Positions 48,281 through 58,994 of a stretch of DNA of 64,000 nucleotides are shown here, in pieces. The notes beneath the pieces are model-generated. The model saw only the letters and a program-made list of their open reading frames with translations. It made no database searches and was not told where the DNA came from. The position numbers and the translations under genes were made by a program. Within the stretch, counting starts at the first letter, position 1, and the number at the start of each line of letters is the position of its first letter. Location of the stretch: assembly GCA_033807695.1 (NCBI GenBank), contig CM066306.1, forward strand, positions 2,046,001 through 2,110,000, given 5' to 3'. Origin of the DNA: Daedaleopsis sinensis. Lineage: Eukaryota; Basidiomycota; Agaricomycetes; Polyporales; Polyporaceae.

Positions 48281-50535
48281 ATGGCCGAGGAGCGCAAATC
48301 TACTTCTTCAGCCGGCCCGGTCCCCCTCCAAAGAGGTACGTGTCCCGCTCCCCCTCCTCTCCCTCGACTCATCCCCACCGCGATTCGCCTCCAAGGCAAG
48401 GCTTGTCTGCGATGCCGCAAACGCAAGATGGTCCGTCCCTTTTCCCTATCTCTCACTCCTCCCGTCCCTCACCTCTTCCCAGCGCTGCGACGGCTCAAAG
48501 CCTGCATGCTCCCAGTGTGTCCGCGCCAAGAAGGGGGACGGGTGCGAGTATGACGACGGAAAAGGAAAGACAAGAACGCAGCTCATGAGAGAGCACATCG
48601 CCCGCCTCGAGATGCGCGTCAAGGAACTCGAGAACCCTGAACAGTCCGCCCCCTCCATGACCCTCTTCGACCCACATGCCATCTCCGCCTACTACTCCGA
48701 GTCCTCATCATCTTCCAGCTACGACTCTCCCGGCAAACCCAGCTTCTCCGCCTCTGCTTCCGCCTCCCCTCCACCCTTCGAGCAGGACCCACGCAGGAGT
48801 ATGCTTAGCCCTGTGTCCATGGACTCCCCGGAGATCGACCCTAGGGCATGGAGCGCCCTCAACTTCTCGGTCAGTCTCTTACCACCACTTCTCATTCATT
48901 CCCTCATCCCTCCTTCCCTTGCAGGATCTCGCGTCCGTCACCGGTGTCGCTTCATTTAGCGGATTGGATGCCCCTCCCCTCGATCACATTCTGTCAGTAT
49001 CTCCCGTTCTTCTCCGAATGCCCCCAACGGCCACTGATCGCTCATTATCTAGCTTGGAGATCTTCATCCCCCATCGCCACCAATGTGGGCTCGACATCCA
49101 CGTCGGCCGCCTACGGGACTCTCTCTCCCTTCCGCCCGCTGAACAACGCCACCCCGTCCTCATGAACGCCATCTTCCTCTGGGCATGCTACATCTCTCGT
49201 CCCGGTTCTCTTAGCCAATACGAGCAGCTCTACCTCTCTCGTACCACCGCCGCACTCGGCGACGCTCTCCAGTACACCTCCAAGGCCGTCGACATTATCC
49301 AGGCCTGTTGCTTGCTCTCAGTTTATTATATTTCTAGCGGCAGATTGCTCGAGGGCAGCTACTACTCGGCTGCAGCCTCTACGCTTGCTATCCAGTGCAG
49401 ACTTCACCAGGTCGGTTCACAAGACACGTCCATGTCCCTCGATAGCTGGGACGCATCTTTCGACCTCCCGCCGCCTAAAGACAACATTGAACGCGGCGAG
49501 CGGATATCTACCTTCTGGCAAGTCTACAACCTCGATCGGTGCTGGTCTGTCATGCTGCGTAGACCAGCGACACTGCCCGACAGCGATCATCCCTGGGCTT
49601 CGATCACTACGCCATGGCCGCAGCGTAGTGACGATTACGAGAACGTCAGTAATTCGTATAGCGGCTCAGTTTTCGAATCACTCACCCTCGTTTCGTCGTG
49701 TTACAGGGCGAACTTGACGTTAACGGGGGTTCTCCAACTATTCGTGCTTTCTTTGTGCAACAAGCGCAGTCGTCCTCGCTCAGTGGCTTTTCCACAGTAG
49801 CCCTGCGAGTGAAGGCATCAGCTCTGTTCGAAGGCGCCAATAGGCTCTCGTCCAGCTGGAGTCCGCGTGAGTTTGGCATGGTTGCTTCTCGCGCAGATCC
49901 CCACTCATCCTACGCCACAAATCAGGCTCGCTCACATCTGGCGCCTTCTCGGAGAACTTCACGGCCTTCGAGCACAGCATCATACGTTTCACCACGACTC
50001 TGCTCCCGCTACACCAAGTGGGAGGAGCAATCCCTGACGACAAGTACGCTTTAATTGTGATCCACAGCCTCGCCCATGCCTCGATGATCGGTCTGCACGC
50101 GCCCTTCATGCGCGACGATGGCGTCTCTCGCGAGAAATGTCTCCGCGCAGCGCGATCGATTATCCACGTCACCAAGCTCATCACGGACGCTGACTTCGAG
50201 TTCCTCGATCCCGTCATTGGCGTAAGCCTCCCGCCCCGCCTCTAGCTTGGACGTCCGTTACTGATCTAGCTCGTCGACGCAGTCGTGTTGGGCCAGCGCC
50301 GGCAAGGTTCTCGAAGGCGAGCTGGCGCGACTCCAAACGTCGTGGCCTGACCCGCTGAACACTATGGAGGTTCGCGGAGACCTCGAGGCGCTGCTCTACG
50401 TGATGACCAAGTTCGGCGTGAGGTTCCCCCTTGTGGGTGCGTGTACTTTGCTTTTCAAACGCTGCTATTGTCGATGCTGATGTCTGAATAGCTTATCACT
50501 CCGCCAAAATCCAAAGCTGCTTGGATGGCGAGTGA
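48281..50535 (+). CDS. Zn2Cys6 transcription factor with fungal-specific middle homology domain
   Basis: Nine exons: 48281-48335, 48396-48430, 48483-48869, 48925-48992, 49053-49644, 49707-49866, 49926-50221, 50283-50436, 50492-50535; 596 residues. The zinc cluster near residue 20 reads CLRCRKRKMRCDGSKPACSQ followed by C..AKKGDGC, i.e. six Cys with normal spacing, split by an intron after CRKRKM. A coiled-coil-like dimer helix follows (REHIARLEMRVKELE). The fungal_trans-like domain (about 180-500) includes HPVLMNAIFLWACYISRPG, CCLLSVYYISSGRLLEGSYY and FWQVYNLDRCWSVMLRRP. It should be a nuclear sequence-specific regulator; target genes are not evident from context because the neighbouring 7 kb is empty. 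The last exon junction was chosen to give AYHSAKIQ. Confidence 0.92.
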
Positions 50536-51734
50536 AGGGCTCGATCTTCACGTCGATGCTCTTCTCGCGTACCATGCAAGCCAGGAGGCTGGCCTGCTAG
50601 GTGACGTTGTCGCGTCACCGGGCAGCCTCGCTCGTCTCCGCCCAGTCATGCACTCACGTTCGTCCACGAACCATCACGCTCACTACCCGCCCTTCGCTTC
50701 ATTTCTAGCTGTTGTACTCGGCGCTGCATGGCCGCCACTTCCCCGCGCTTCGAGAGCGTTACACTTTCGATCCGCGTTTACGCACCGTTTCTTCGGACTA
50801 TCACCTCGGACTATCACTTGGGCCTACGACGGACTTATTCTCTCTCGAGTCGGACACTGCCCCCGCTATTGGACTTCGATCGTGGACATTGATTATCTTG
50901 ACAATTGACAACCAACGGGACGGACCCTAAAATATGTATCTACTTACGGCTCTATGCGGTCGATATCCGGACTACTTGCATCACTGTACTCTTAGACAAT
51001 CGCACATCGCAGCTTTCTTCGTTACCTTCCGCGGACGATTCGGACCAGTTAGTACGTACAGTCGTATAACACCCCCGTACACTTCCTTATTTTACCGTAG
51101 TGTACTTCGCATGCGTACCACGTACGCCACCGCTAGTCGTTTACCTTCGGACTTTACCTCGCCGACGCGAGACCCTATCGCGCCTAGTAGCATCGTCGCT
51201 CTTTTGCTTCCGTCTTGACGACTCGGACACACCCACTCATTCGACCGCAACTTCTTTTTCACCCCGGCTCATCTTTCGCTCGCCGTGGCCCCCCCGGACT
51301 CTGCTCGAAAAGGGACTTTGCAAGTCGTGAAACCGCAGAACGCGCCGTGTTGGTTCCATACCCGGACTGTAGTGTTCTTTCATGTACACGCGGACATCGA
51401 TATCCCAATCCCAATCCCAATCCCAATCCCAGATACGAATACGAAACTCCCTCGCCTTCCTACCGCTGTGTGCCTCCATGGTGCATACCCGGCTCATCGG
51501 CACTTCTCTCGGTTCCGTGCGATGCGTCCGCAGCCGAGGACGGAACGGTAACTGCGCGGGCGAGCACCCCTATCGCCTCAGGATGTCTTTCGCGGTTCTC
51601 GGCTGGTCGAGGACCAGGTGGGTGTGCGTCGAGACAGCTGAGCTCTGGCGGTGGTGTCTGATGCATAGTCATGGGAGAATGCGATGGCAGCTGGCACACT
51701 ACAGACCGCAGTGCCTGATCTGCTTCTGGGACAT
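50536..51734. other. Intergenic DNA downstream of the regulator
   Basis: No gene recognised; frames to about 155 codons overlap in several registers. The only structured element is the hexanucleotide repeat listed separately. Confidence 0.5.
51402..51431. repeat. (ATCCCA)5 hexanucleotide tandem repeat
   Basis: Five perfect copies of ATCCCA (TGGGAT on the other strand). It resembles but is not the fungal telomere repeat TTAGGG, so it is a microsatellite rather than an interstitial telomere. Confidence 0.9.
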
Positions 51735-51736
51735 TA

Positions 51737-52114
51737 GTGGGGGTCGGAGTGAGCGAATTTGGGTGATTTCGGCTCGGAATCTGCAGATGCGTCGTCCCCA
51801 TATTCGCCTTCGGATTTGTTCGGACATCGCGCGCTTAGCAAGATTCTGAGCAACATCTCGCTTTTGCAAAAGCTCCTCGAGAGGAGCTTTTGCGGCGCAA
51901 CATCGTGGATTTTGCATTTTGGAACATCGAGACGGTTGTGCGATGTAGATCTCAAGCGTTTTTCGTCGTACGACAGCGTTGCAAAAATTTCGGGTCGGTC
52001 AAAGCAGCACTCAATTTTTGACCTCGATGTTGGGTATGGATCTGTATGGATACCCAAGATTCTCCTCAGATTCTCCTCCAAAATCGCCTCAAAATCGCCC
52101 ACTCTGACCCCCAC
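51737..52114. mobile_element. Tc1/mariner-like MITE with TA target duplication
   Basis: The ends are inverted copies: GTGGGGGTCGGAGTGAGCGA at the left and, reverse-complemented, GTGGGGGTCAGAGTGGGCGA at the right; similarity continues, with small gaps, for about 55 bp. The element (378 bp) is flanked on both sides by TA (51735-51736 and 52115-52116), the target duplication of Tc1/mariner transposons. It has no transposase frame. Near its centre lies a 28 bp perfect hairpin (51866-51893). Confidence 0.8.
51866..51893. repeat. Perfect 13 bp hairpin inside the MITE
   Basis: Arms GCAAAAGCTCCTC and its exact complement are separated by two bases. It may fold in RNA or cruciform DNA; it lies at the middle of the MITE. 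Confidence 0.85.
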
Positions 52115-53490
52115 TATTAGCACCTGTACATGGCAGATGGATCAATCCCCATCTGTGATAACAGACCGGGTGGATCTATCCTCATCTGTGGCCACAGATG
52201 GGCATTTCGGCCTCGTAAAGGCTATCATTGTGTCAGCATTTAAATGCGCTACGTAGAGTTTGACAAATGCACTTACTCTATCCGGAATGTCTTCGCATAG
52301 GATGTGTTTCGAACGGATAAACCATATTGGTAACCTAGCATAGTACATGCACCTGATGTCATTCTGCGTGATGCTCTTCCCTGCGAGCCGCGGTGCGGCC
52401 ACGATCTGGTTGCTGGTACAGGTAGGTATTTAACACACACATATATACTATTTGCTGATAGCAGGGCCAGCTGTCATATTGAGAGTCCAGTGCTGAATGC
52501 GATAGGGAGGTCACTGTCCGACATAATATAGATAGAGATGATAGCTTCCATAAGTAGTTCAGTAACCGCTATTAATATTTGTCTGGTATTCTTAGCCGCT
52601 TGAACCGCCGGATTAGCCCAGCCAATCAGGTCTCGAATAACGATATGACACTCATAACATATAACATTGGAAAATGACAAACCAAGTTGCTCCTCATGTA
52701 CATCTATAGAAACTAATCAGAAAAGCGAAATCAAATGTATACACATGGTGTATAAAACAGATAGCATTTTCTACCCCAGAACTGCTAGGTAACATGGGTA
52801 TGTCTTGATCTACAGCCGAAAGGGACAGTTATGTGCACTATTGTGAAGGGTATAAGCCTTGCTCTAGTACGGCCTTTGTCCCTTCCTCACCTTACCACCA
52901 CATGCCCAGACTCTAGTCATGTATTGAGTAACTCATTCGCATCAGTCCATGCTTTTGACTGACTTTGATCATGTCTAGCAGGCTGCTTACATTCTATGCC
53001 CAACCGGTTGATTCTCAGCCCGGGTATCAAGCTACTAATACCAGCCATACTATTGTGACTGGTAAAGCTTCAAGTGACCAGCTGGTGAGTGTCTGAGCAT
53101 TCTCTTACATGTAAGACCTCATATCAACAGTGGGGATAGGTACTACCGGGCAGTATACTAGTACCGTACTGGCACTGCTAGTAGGTAGCATCTTTATTAG
53201 GCTATTGTGCATCAACAAGAGTATCTATGGTGACTACTGGTATATATAGTACCACATGCACTTATGAACTATCTAAAGAGCAGTTTATTGTTGCAGGATA
53301 ACTTGCTGCAGGAAAGTGGTACCAGGAAGGGATAACTGTCAATAGATGAGCGCGTATCCAATTCACAGCCATAGGATGAGTAGCCAAATGGGGTATGTGT
53401 CCGAATTAGGACACATGCTGCCGGTTCGCACACGATCAGCAAGAATTACTCAGAGGGATAGATTACAGATGCATCTGCAGCTACAGACAA

Positions 53491-53534
53491 GGATAGATCC
53501 CCCTGTACTGTTATTACAGGTGTAGGATCTATCC
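53491..53534. repeat. Inverted repeat hairpin
   Basis: GGATAGATCC at the left and its exact complement at the right enclose a second inner pair (CCTGTA/TACAGG), giving a two-step hairpin of 44 bp. Possibly a terminal remnant of a small element. Confidence 0.7.
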
Positions 53535-54524
53535 AAATGACATAAAGGCCTGCTATTAGAGGAAGCAGTTGCATGGGTTCTGCGCGGCTGGTGCTTCCTA
53601 AGCGCTCACATTGAGCCCGAAGTTCTCCACCGCGGATATGTCACTGTGAGAAAAGCCGGACCGTGTGGTCCAGCCTGACTGCTGTGAGAAATTGTGTACC
53701 CCAATCTGGATGAGCACATTTTTGCCATCTTTCAAGTTTGCCATCTTTTCAAGTTTGCCATCACACAACTATCTACAATGATCCTACAATGTCTGCTAGC
53801 AACCCCCCCCCCGAGACTGTAGTGTGGAAATTCTGCTGAGTTTCAAAGATGCTGAGAGATCCAGATGCCCATATCTTTTTGTTAACATAATTTCCTTAGA
53901 AGGCTTCACATATAACTCGTAAGGCCACACAAGCACAGCATGGCCCGCTACCTAGTATCCTTGAGTATGTCGCTCATAACAAGAATTATTCTGGGTCATG
54001 CATGATGTGCGTTGCTGTTGCGAATGTCTCGAGATCATGATACGAGCTCAGAGAAATTCAAGCAAAGACAAAATCAATCAAGAAATAATGTCATACATGA
54101 TGCATAATAATGGGGGTACACAATTCTCGCTGCACAACACACTGTTGGCTGCTAGGAATCTTTCATTAGTGAGCAGTGAGTGTTTCGCTGTCCATCGCGG
54201 CACTGTGCAGGACTAGTACACACAACACGAACATACTCCAGTGTGTACTAATGTGACTCAAAGGCTCGACAGAGCCCCAAACATACATCACAAGTAAGAT
54301 CTTGAGAGTTCGTACAATTCATAGCACAGTTACCTTCAATGATGATCAGTCAAAACTGCTGTGGGTATGTGCACTGACAGTTAATCTCTACAGACGGATG
54401 TTCGGCAATGGTGACAGATGATAAGAATAGGTGGTGCAGAGGTATGACAACGTGCGCGCTGTTGGGCCTCCTCACGGCCCAAGCATGCACAGAGCTCCAT
54501 TACATCCCCGACATCACACTGGTA

Positions 54525-54560
54525 CATTGCCGACACCATTGCCGACACCATTGCCGACAG
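54525..54560. repeat. 12 bp tandem repeat, three copies
   Basis: Unit CATTGCCGACAC is repeated three times almost exactly. The GCCGACA core recurs in the next two minisatellites, so these arrays may be related. Confidence 0.85.
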
Positions 54561-54915
54561 CAGCCCAATAAACCTCACTTCACACACCTTCCCCTCCCAA
54601 CCCTATCCACACCTACAAAGAGTCTACTAGTAGTGCATCCCCGACACTCCCCTTGCACCGGCGCAGCACCGAGATTCAGTAGCTGACAGTAGTATCACTG
54701 ACATCGGCACCTACCAGACAGGTTCGGCGGTCTGCGCAGACAACTTGGCCGAGGGCTGTTCCGCGATGTGCAGGGCACAGCCACTATGGGTCTAGAGCTA
54801 TAGACACAGGCCTCTGGGTCTTGGCCCGGTATCTCCAGCAGTATCACGTGTCCGGCGATATGCCGATGCATCGGAGATCAGTAGCTTAGTTGTGGTCTGT
54901 ATATCTTTAGAGTAG

Positions 54916-55440
54916 GTGCCTCAGGAATCCAGCTTCCCTCTTGGCCCCGGCAGTGTTCAGTTCTCAGTGATGCTAGCAGGGTCTAGACTTCTTGCCGATG
55001 CCTTTTCCATCGCCGATATCGTGTTTCCACTCGCCGACATCGGGTTTCCACTCGCCGACACTGTGCGCTTATCGGTGCTCTTCTTATGCCTGACTCTTTA
55101 TTGCACATACTGCCATCCCTTCCCTGACGCTTCCCCCGACGCTTCCCCCGACACTTTCCCCGATGGTTCCCCCGATGCTCGCCCCAATGCACTCCCCGAT
55201 ACGTTCCCCGACACACTCCCCGACATGTTCCCTGACGCACTCCCCGCAGGGCTCGCCAGTGGCCTTTCGGCGCCCTGCGCACTCTTCGTCGATGGTTCGA
55301 TGCTTGCCTGGTGTGTTGCCCTGGTTGGGAATCAGCTGGACTCCCTCCTTCTTTTGTTTTCCTGTGGTCTTTTGGTTGGGTACAGCCTTAGATCTACAGT
55401 AGACACATCAGCGCTCCATAGGAGGCAAGGGTTGGGATGA
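54916..55440 (+). CDS. Hypothetical ORF with two internal minisatellites (Pro-Asp repeat)
   Basis: A 174-codon frame. Bases 55004-55065 are three 20-21 bp units that encode repeats of FPLADI/FPLADT type, and 55120-55251 are eleven 12 bp units of the TTCCCCGACACT type, encoding about eleven Pro-Asp-x-x tetrapeptides. Hydrophobic stretches flank the repeats (LSVLFLCLTLYCTY; LLLLFSCGLLVGYSL). Whether it is translated is unknown: the repeats keep the frame open by themselves, since 12 is a multiple of three. No homologue is recognised. Confidence 0.3.
   Translation: MPQESSFPLGPGSVQFSVMLAGSRLLADAFSIADIVFPLADIGFPLADTVRLSVLFLCLTLYCTYCHPFPDASPDASPDTFPDGSPDARPNALPDTFPDTLPDMFPDALPAGLASGLSAPCALFVDGSMLAWCVALVGNQLDSLLLLFSCGLLVGYSLRSTVDTSALHRRQGLG
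55120..55251. repeat. 12 bp minisatellite, about eleven diverged copies
   Basis: Units follow the pattern TTCCCCGACACT with one to three changes per copy. The divergence among copies implies an old array. Confidence 0.88.
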
Positions 55441-55451
55441 CAAGGGCATTG

Positions 55452-56315
55452 CCTCAATCGTCAGATCTCTCAACATCTGTAGCATACAATATGAATAATT
55501 AGTTAAGCAAACAGAGGAACTAACCTGGGGAGTACCTGATGATTCCATATGGCCAATACTTCCTTCCCAAACAGCAGCAGGATGTGTTGAAGGTAACCCA
55601 GCGCTTGTAGAGCGCTTAGGGCGGTACTGTACAGCTCAGCCATGGCCAAAACCTTATTCCACATAGTATCTACTGTACATTGTAGATACATCAAAATCTC
55701 CAGTCCTGTTGTAACCTCCCGCTTCGCCCGTCGTCGCTCTGCTCGTGCATATTAGCCTGTTTTCAATAGGATGTTCTATGTTTACGGGCAATGGAAGGGG
55801 GAGTGTCTTGAATAGATAACTCACTGAACATAGAACAGCCATTAGTGATGTACCAGTGAAAGTAGGAGTCGGACACCACGTGTGACCAACCAGCATGCAT
55901 TGGAGTTGATCAGCAGTGGGCCGGATGGTTCCTCTAGATATTTCCAGGTGACAGGGATTCAGCTAGTCGGTACCACGTACTAAATCAGCCTGTGGCAGAG
56001 TGCGCACAAGAAGAGGAAGAGAAGATTGAACCATTCAGATGTTGCAGGAAGCATCAAAAAAAAGGGGAGGATAGTGTTGCTACAGGACTCTCAAAAGAGA
56101 CAATTTGATGAGGGATGTTGTGAGTGTTTGCATATGTGATAGATATCACTCACCGTGGTTGCTGCCTGGCATCAACTTCTAGGATTCATGCGGAGGCACC
56201 AGAGCCATAGAATGTCTTTCCTCCATTGGTTGTTCATGTTGAGCTGGGGAAAGGGCCCGAGATGGACCTGGGTGTGTAGGAGGACCTGGAGAGATTGTCA
56301 AATGCATAGCTAGCT
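55452..56315. other. Intergenic DNA, nothing recognised
   Basis: Short minus-strand frames at 55503-55694 and 55654-55896 only. A run of A's (56056-56063) is the sole low-complexity feature. Confidence 0.4.
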
Positions 56316-57119
56316 ATGTTGGGCATTGAGCTGGTGACGAGTAGGATCAACCACAAGGGTGTCACCCTCCTCATCACCTGGATCTCTGAGAATGGCAAGG
56401 AGGCATGCTCAGATGCGGCTGCAGACATCAACAACATCTTCGAGTGCAATCTCAAGGAGAGAATCCATATGTGCTTTGATTATCTAGTGTGGGAGCACTG
56501 GAAGCACATCAAACTGGGCAAGCAGGCTGCCTCAGCATTGAATGCTGGTGCCAGAAGCGACAATGCGAACGGCAAGGGAGCAGGTGCAAACACTGGTAGT
56601 GCTGATGAGGGAGGGTGAAGGTACAGGAGGTGATGATGGGGTGCCAGAGCAGTCCGGGACTGTCGCAAAGTGCGTTGCAAAGAAGAGTGACAAGGAGGTG
56701 AAATGTATAAAGTACCGAAATGGAGGTGTGAGTAAACTCATCATCTGACAATGGTATGTACTCACCAAGTGGGATAGAAACTCAACCAGCATTTGCGCAA
56801 ACGGAAGTACCCAGGTTTGGAGGTTCAGCAGTACACCGACCCCAAAGATGACACTGCTTTCATCGTGAATGCAATGTCCAACGATGAGGACGGCCCTAGT
56901 TCCATCAGCACCAACGGAAAGGCACAACACTTCATGAGTTGCGCTCCCGGACATCGCAGTTTTGCAGTACACACCATGACCATGTCTGGGATGAATCTGA
57001 GATGCTCACCTGTGTATCATTCTCAGCTGCAAGACCTGTACAACACAATTGACAGGGAGCCAGATCCCAGACCTAAGGCTGAACACGACATGGTCCCATG
57101 GATCCGTGGGCCTTTGTAA
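56316..57119 (+). pseudogene. Broken basidiomycete-type hypothetical ORF (probably transposon-derived)
   Basis: Two protein-like stretches lie in different frames. The first (56316-56618) contains FECNLKERIHMCFDYLVW and ends with a low-complexity Ala/Gly/Asn part at a stop; the second, after a frame change near 56610 and a possible GT-AG intron, continues KCVAKKSDKEVKC and then KRKYPGLEVQQYTDPKDDTA, SCAPGHRSF and LYNTIDREPDPRPKAEHD, ending at 57119. The latter pattern (TDP..D.AFIVN, APGHRS, LYNTIDR.PDP) is one I associate with repeated uncharacterised ORFs in Agaricomycetes. Frame breaks suggest it is not functional. Function unknown. Confidence 0.5.
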
Positions 57120-57560
57120 TGCCATCACACGGTTCACTCCTCGGACCACAGACGCGCACCGGACAGACGGGTGACGGAGAGTTGACGGACAGGTGACGGA
57201 CGGGCAGATGGACAGGATTGGACCGCTGTGGCGGACGGACAGGATTGGACGAACGGACTCATGCTCGCTTTCTCACTATTCAGACTATTTACGTACATAA
57301 ACCCCTTCTCCCCTGCGTTGCGCTTCAGCTTCCTCTCGTGCAATGCAGGTACATATTGTGGTTCTCGCTCTCTTGTATCCCTACTTAGCTTCCTCTCGCG
57401 CAACGCAGCTTTTGCTCGTTATATCGGCTGCGTGCCCTCGTGTGTTAGATTCCAGTGTCCGCTGGCCCGACGGCCAGCTTACAGCCTTCTGTACCTGACG
57501 CGAAGCCTCCAAAGATGCTGTCGTTGAGTACACGCATTGGCACGTGGATGGTCAGCCACT

Positions 57561-58694
57561 AGCTGTGGTAGTTCTGATGTATTACAAACAGGTACTTTGT
57601 CTAAGCCTTATTGCAATAGGAACAGGCAGGGCATATGATGTATTATGAAGCTCTGGGGAGGTCCTGGGCACCATCAGCTTGGCAAACCCAATTAGGCAAA
57701 AAGATGCAAAAGGCTTGATATCTAGCAAATCAAGCAGATCCAATGCTTATCTCTATAGATAATAGCACTATTAGGCCTGTCCTGGGAGCACTTTTGGGCG
57801 CCTATTTTCGTTCCAGCATTCCCACACCTTCCTGCACCTGATTAGGTAATTTGCTGGGGGCTACTATAGGTGGGGGATTGGTTCTACTATTGCTCCCTCA
57901 ATTCTGGATGGATTTGGATGGTTGTAGGTGCATTAGAGAGGTATTACAAGGGCCATTCGAGCACACCATAGAGGGGGTGTACTATAGCTACATACATGCT
58001 ATAAATTGCGACCTGATAGGCATAAATGCAGGTTTTCAATGGGGTATGGCCTATTTGGTTCTAGGTGGACATATGGGTGTTCATTTTTCCTAGAATACAG
58101 TACAGGAGCACTCTTCAACAAGCCCATGATCATAGAATTTCATCCAGTAGTTGGGGAGATATACTTTCCCTGCCCCATGAGGAGGAGGGGTCAGTATATC
58201 TCCATCAATTATGGTCAGAATTCTTTCAAGTTTCTTTGAATATACTCTACATATGTACTCAATGTAGGGTGCCTATGGTTCTTGGCTATAAACATTATGA
58301 GCTATACATAGAAGACAACTAATACTTCAGCCACAGAGGTGTTTCATCCTGAATAGAATGTGCAGTTCCCGACGCACACTGTTAATATATACATTGCTGG
58401 AAAGCCACAGCATGTACCTTTTTAACGGTATAGATATCATGGCAATTGATCCACAGAATCATCCAAAGCGCCCAAAAGCGCTCCCAGGACTATTATCTAT
58501 AGAGATAAGCATTGGATCTGCTTGATTTGTTAGATATCAAGCCTTTTGCATCTTTTTGCCTAATTGGGTTTGCCAAGCTGATGGTGCCCAGGACCTCCCC
58601 AGAGCTTCGTAATACATCATATGCCCTGCCTGTTCCTATTGCAATAAGGCTTAGACAAAGTACCTGTTCGTAATACATCAGAACTACAACAGCT
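57561..58694. mobile_element. 1.13 kb foldback-type element with long terminal inverted repeats
   Basis: The left arm (57561 to about 57801) and the right arm (about 58469-58694) are inverted copies with only a few differences: both start AGCTG(T)xGTAGTTCTGATG, run through TCTAAGCCTTATTGCAATAG, TTGGCAAACCCAATTAGGC and end near TCCTGGGAGC. The left arm has about 14 extra bases near 57765-57778. The 0.67 kb centre has only short plus frames (57851-58093, 58006-58239, 58065-58322) and no transposase. No target duplication could be defined at the ends. Long TIRs with a noncoding core point to a non-autonomous DNA element or a foldback element. Confidence 0.85.
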
Positions 58695-58994
58695 GCTGGA
58701 TCGAGAGCATTTAGAGCAACTCGGTGTCGTTCCCGGCCATCAGGACCTCGAGCAAATCATCGGCAACATGTGGAAGGATGCTGGTTCCACCCTGTTCTCT
58801 TGGCGACGTGTTCTTCTCGCGAACTCGTCTCTCATTCAAGTGCAGTCTTCCTCAGGCTCGATGCCCTAATGTGTTCAAGCTTTGATATGATACAACCATT
58901 GCCACAGTGTCCCGGTATGTGTCATGTACTTCAACTACCACTCATACCAATACATCTGTTAGCTTCCTGTATTCTATAGCATACATCCACTTTG

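Larger units (their letters stand above)
52117..56299. other. AT-richer, repeat-bearing intergenic region
   Basis: Base composition drops relative to the gene-dense part. There are short local duplications (52138-52203, two diverged 33 bp units; 53721-53762, a short repeat around GTTTGCCATC), a poly-C run near 53803, and short minus-strand frames at 52142-52402 and 52474-52680 that look protein-like but show no family motif. Likely a graveyard of transposon fragments. Confidence 0.45.

Noticed and set aside
51402..51431. Interstitial telomere
   Set aside because: Unit is TGGGAT, not TTAGGG, and only five copies are present.
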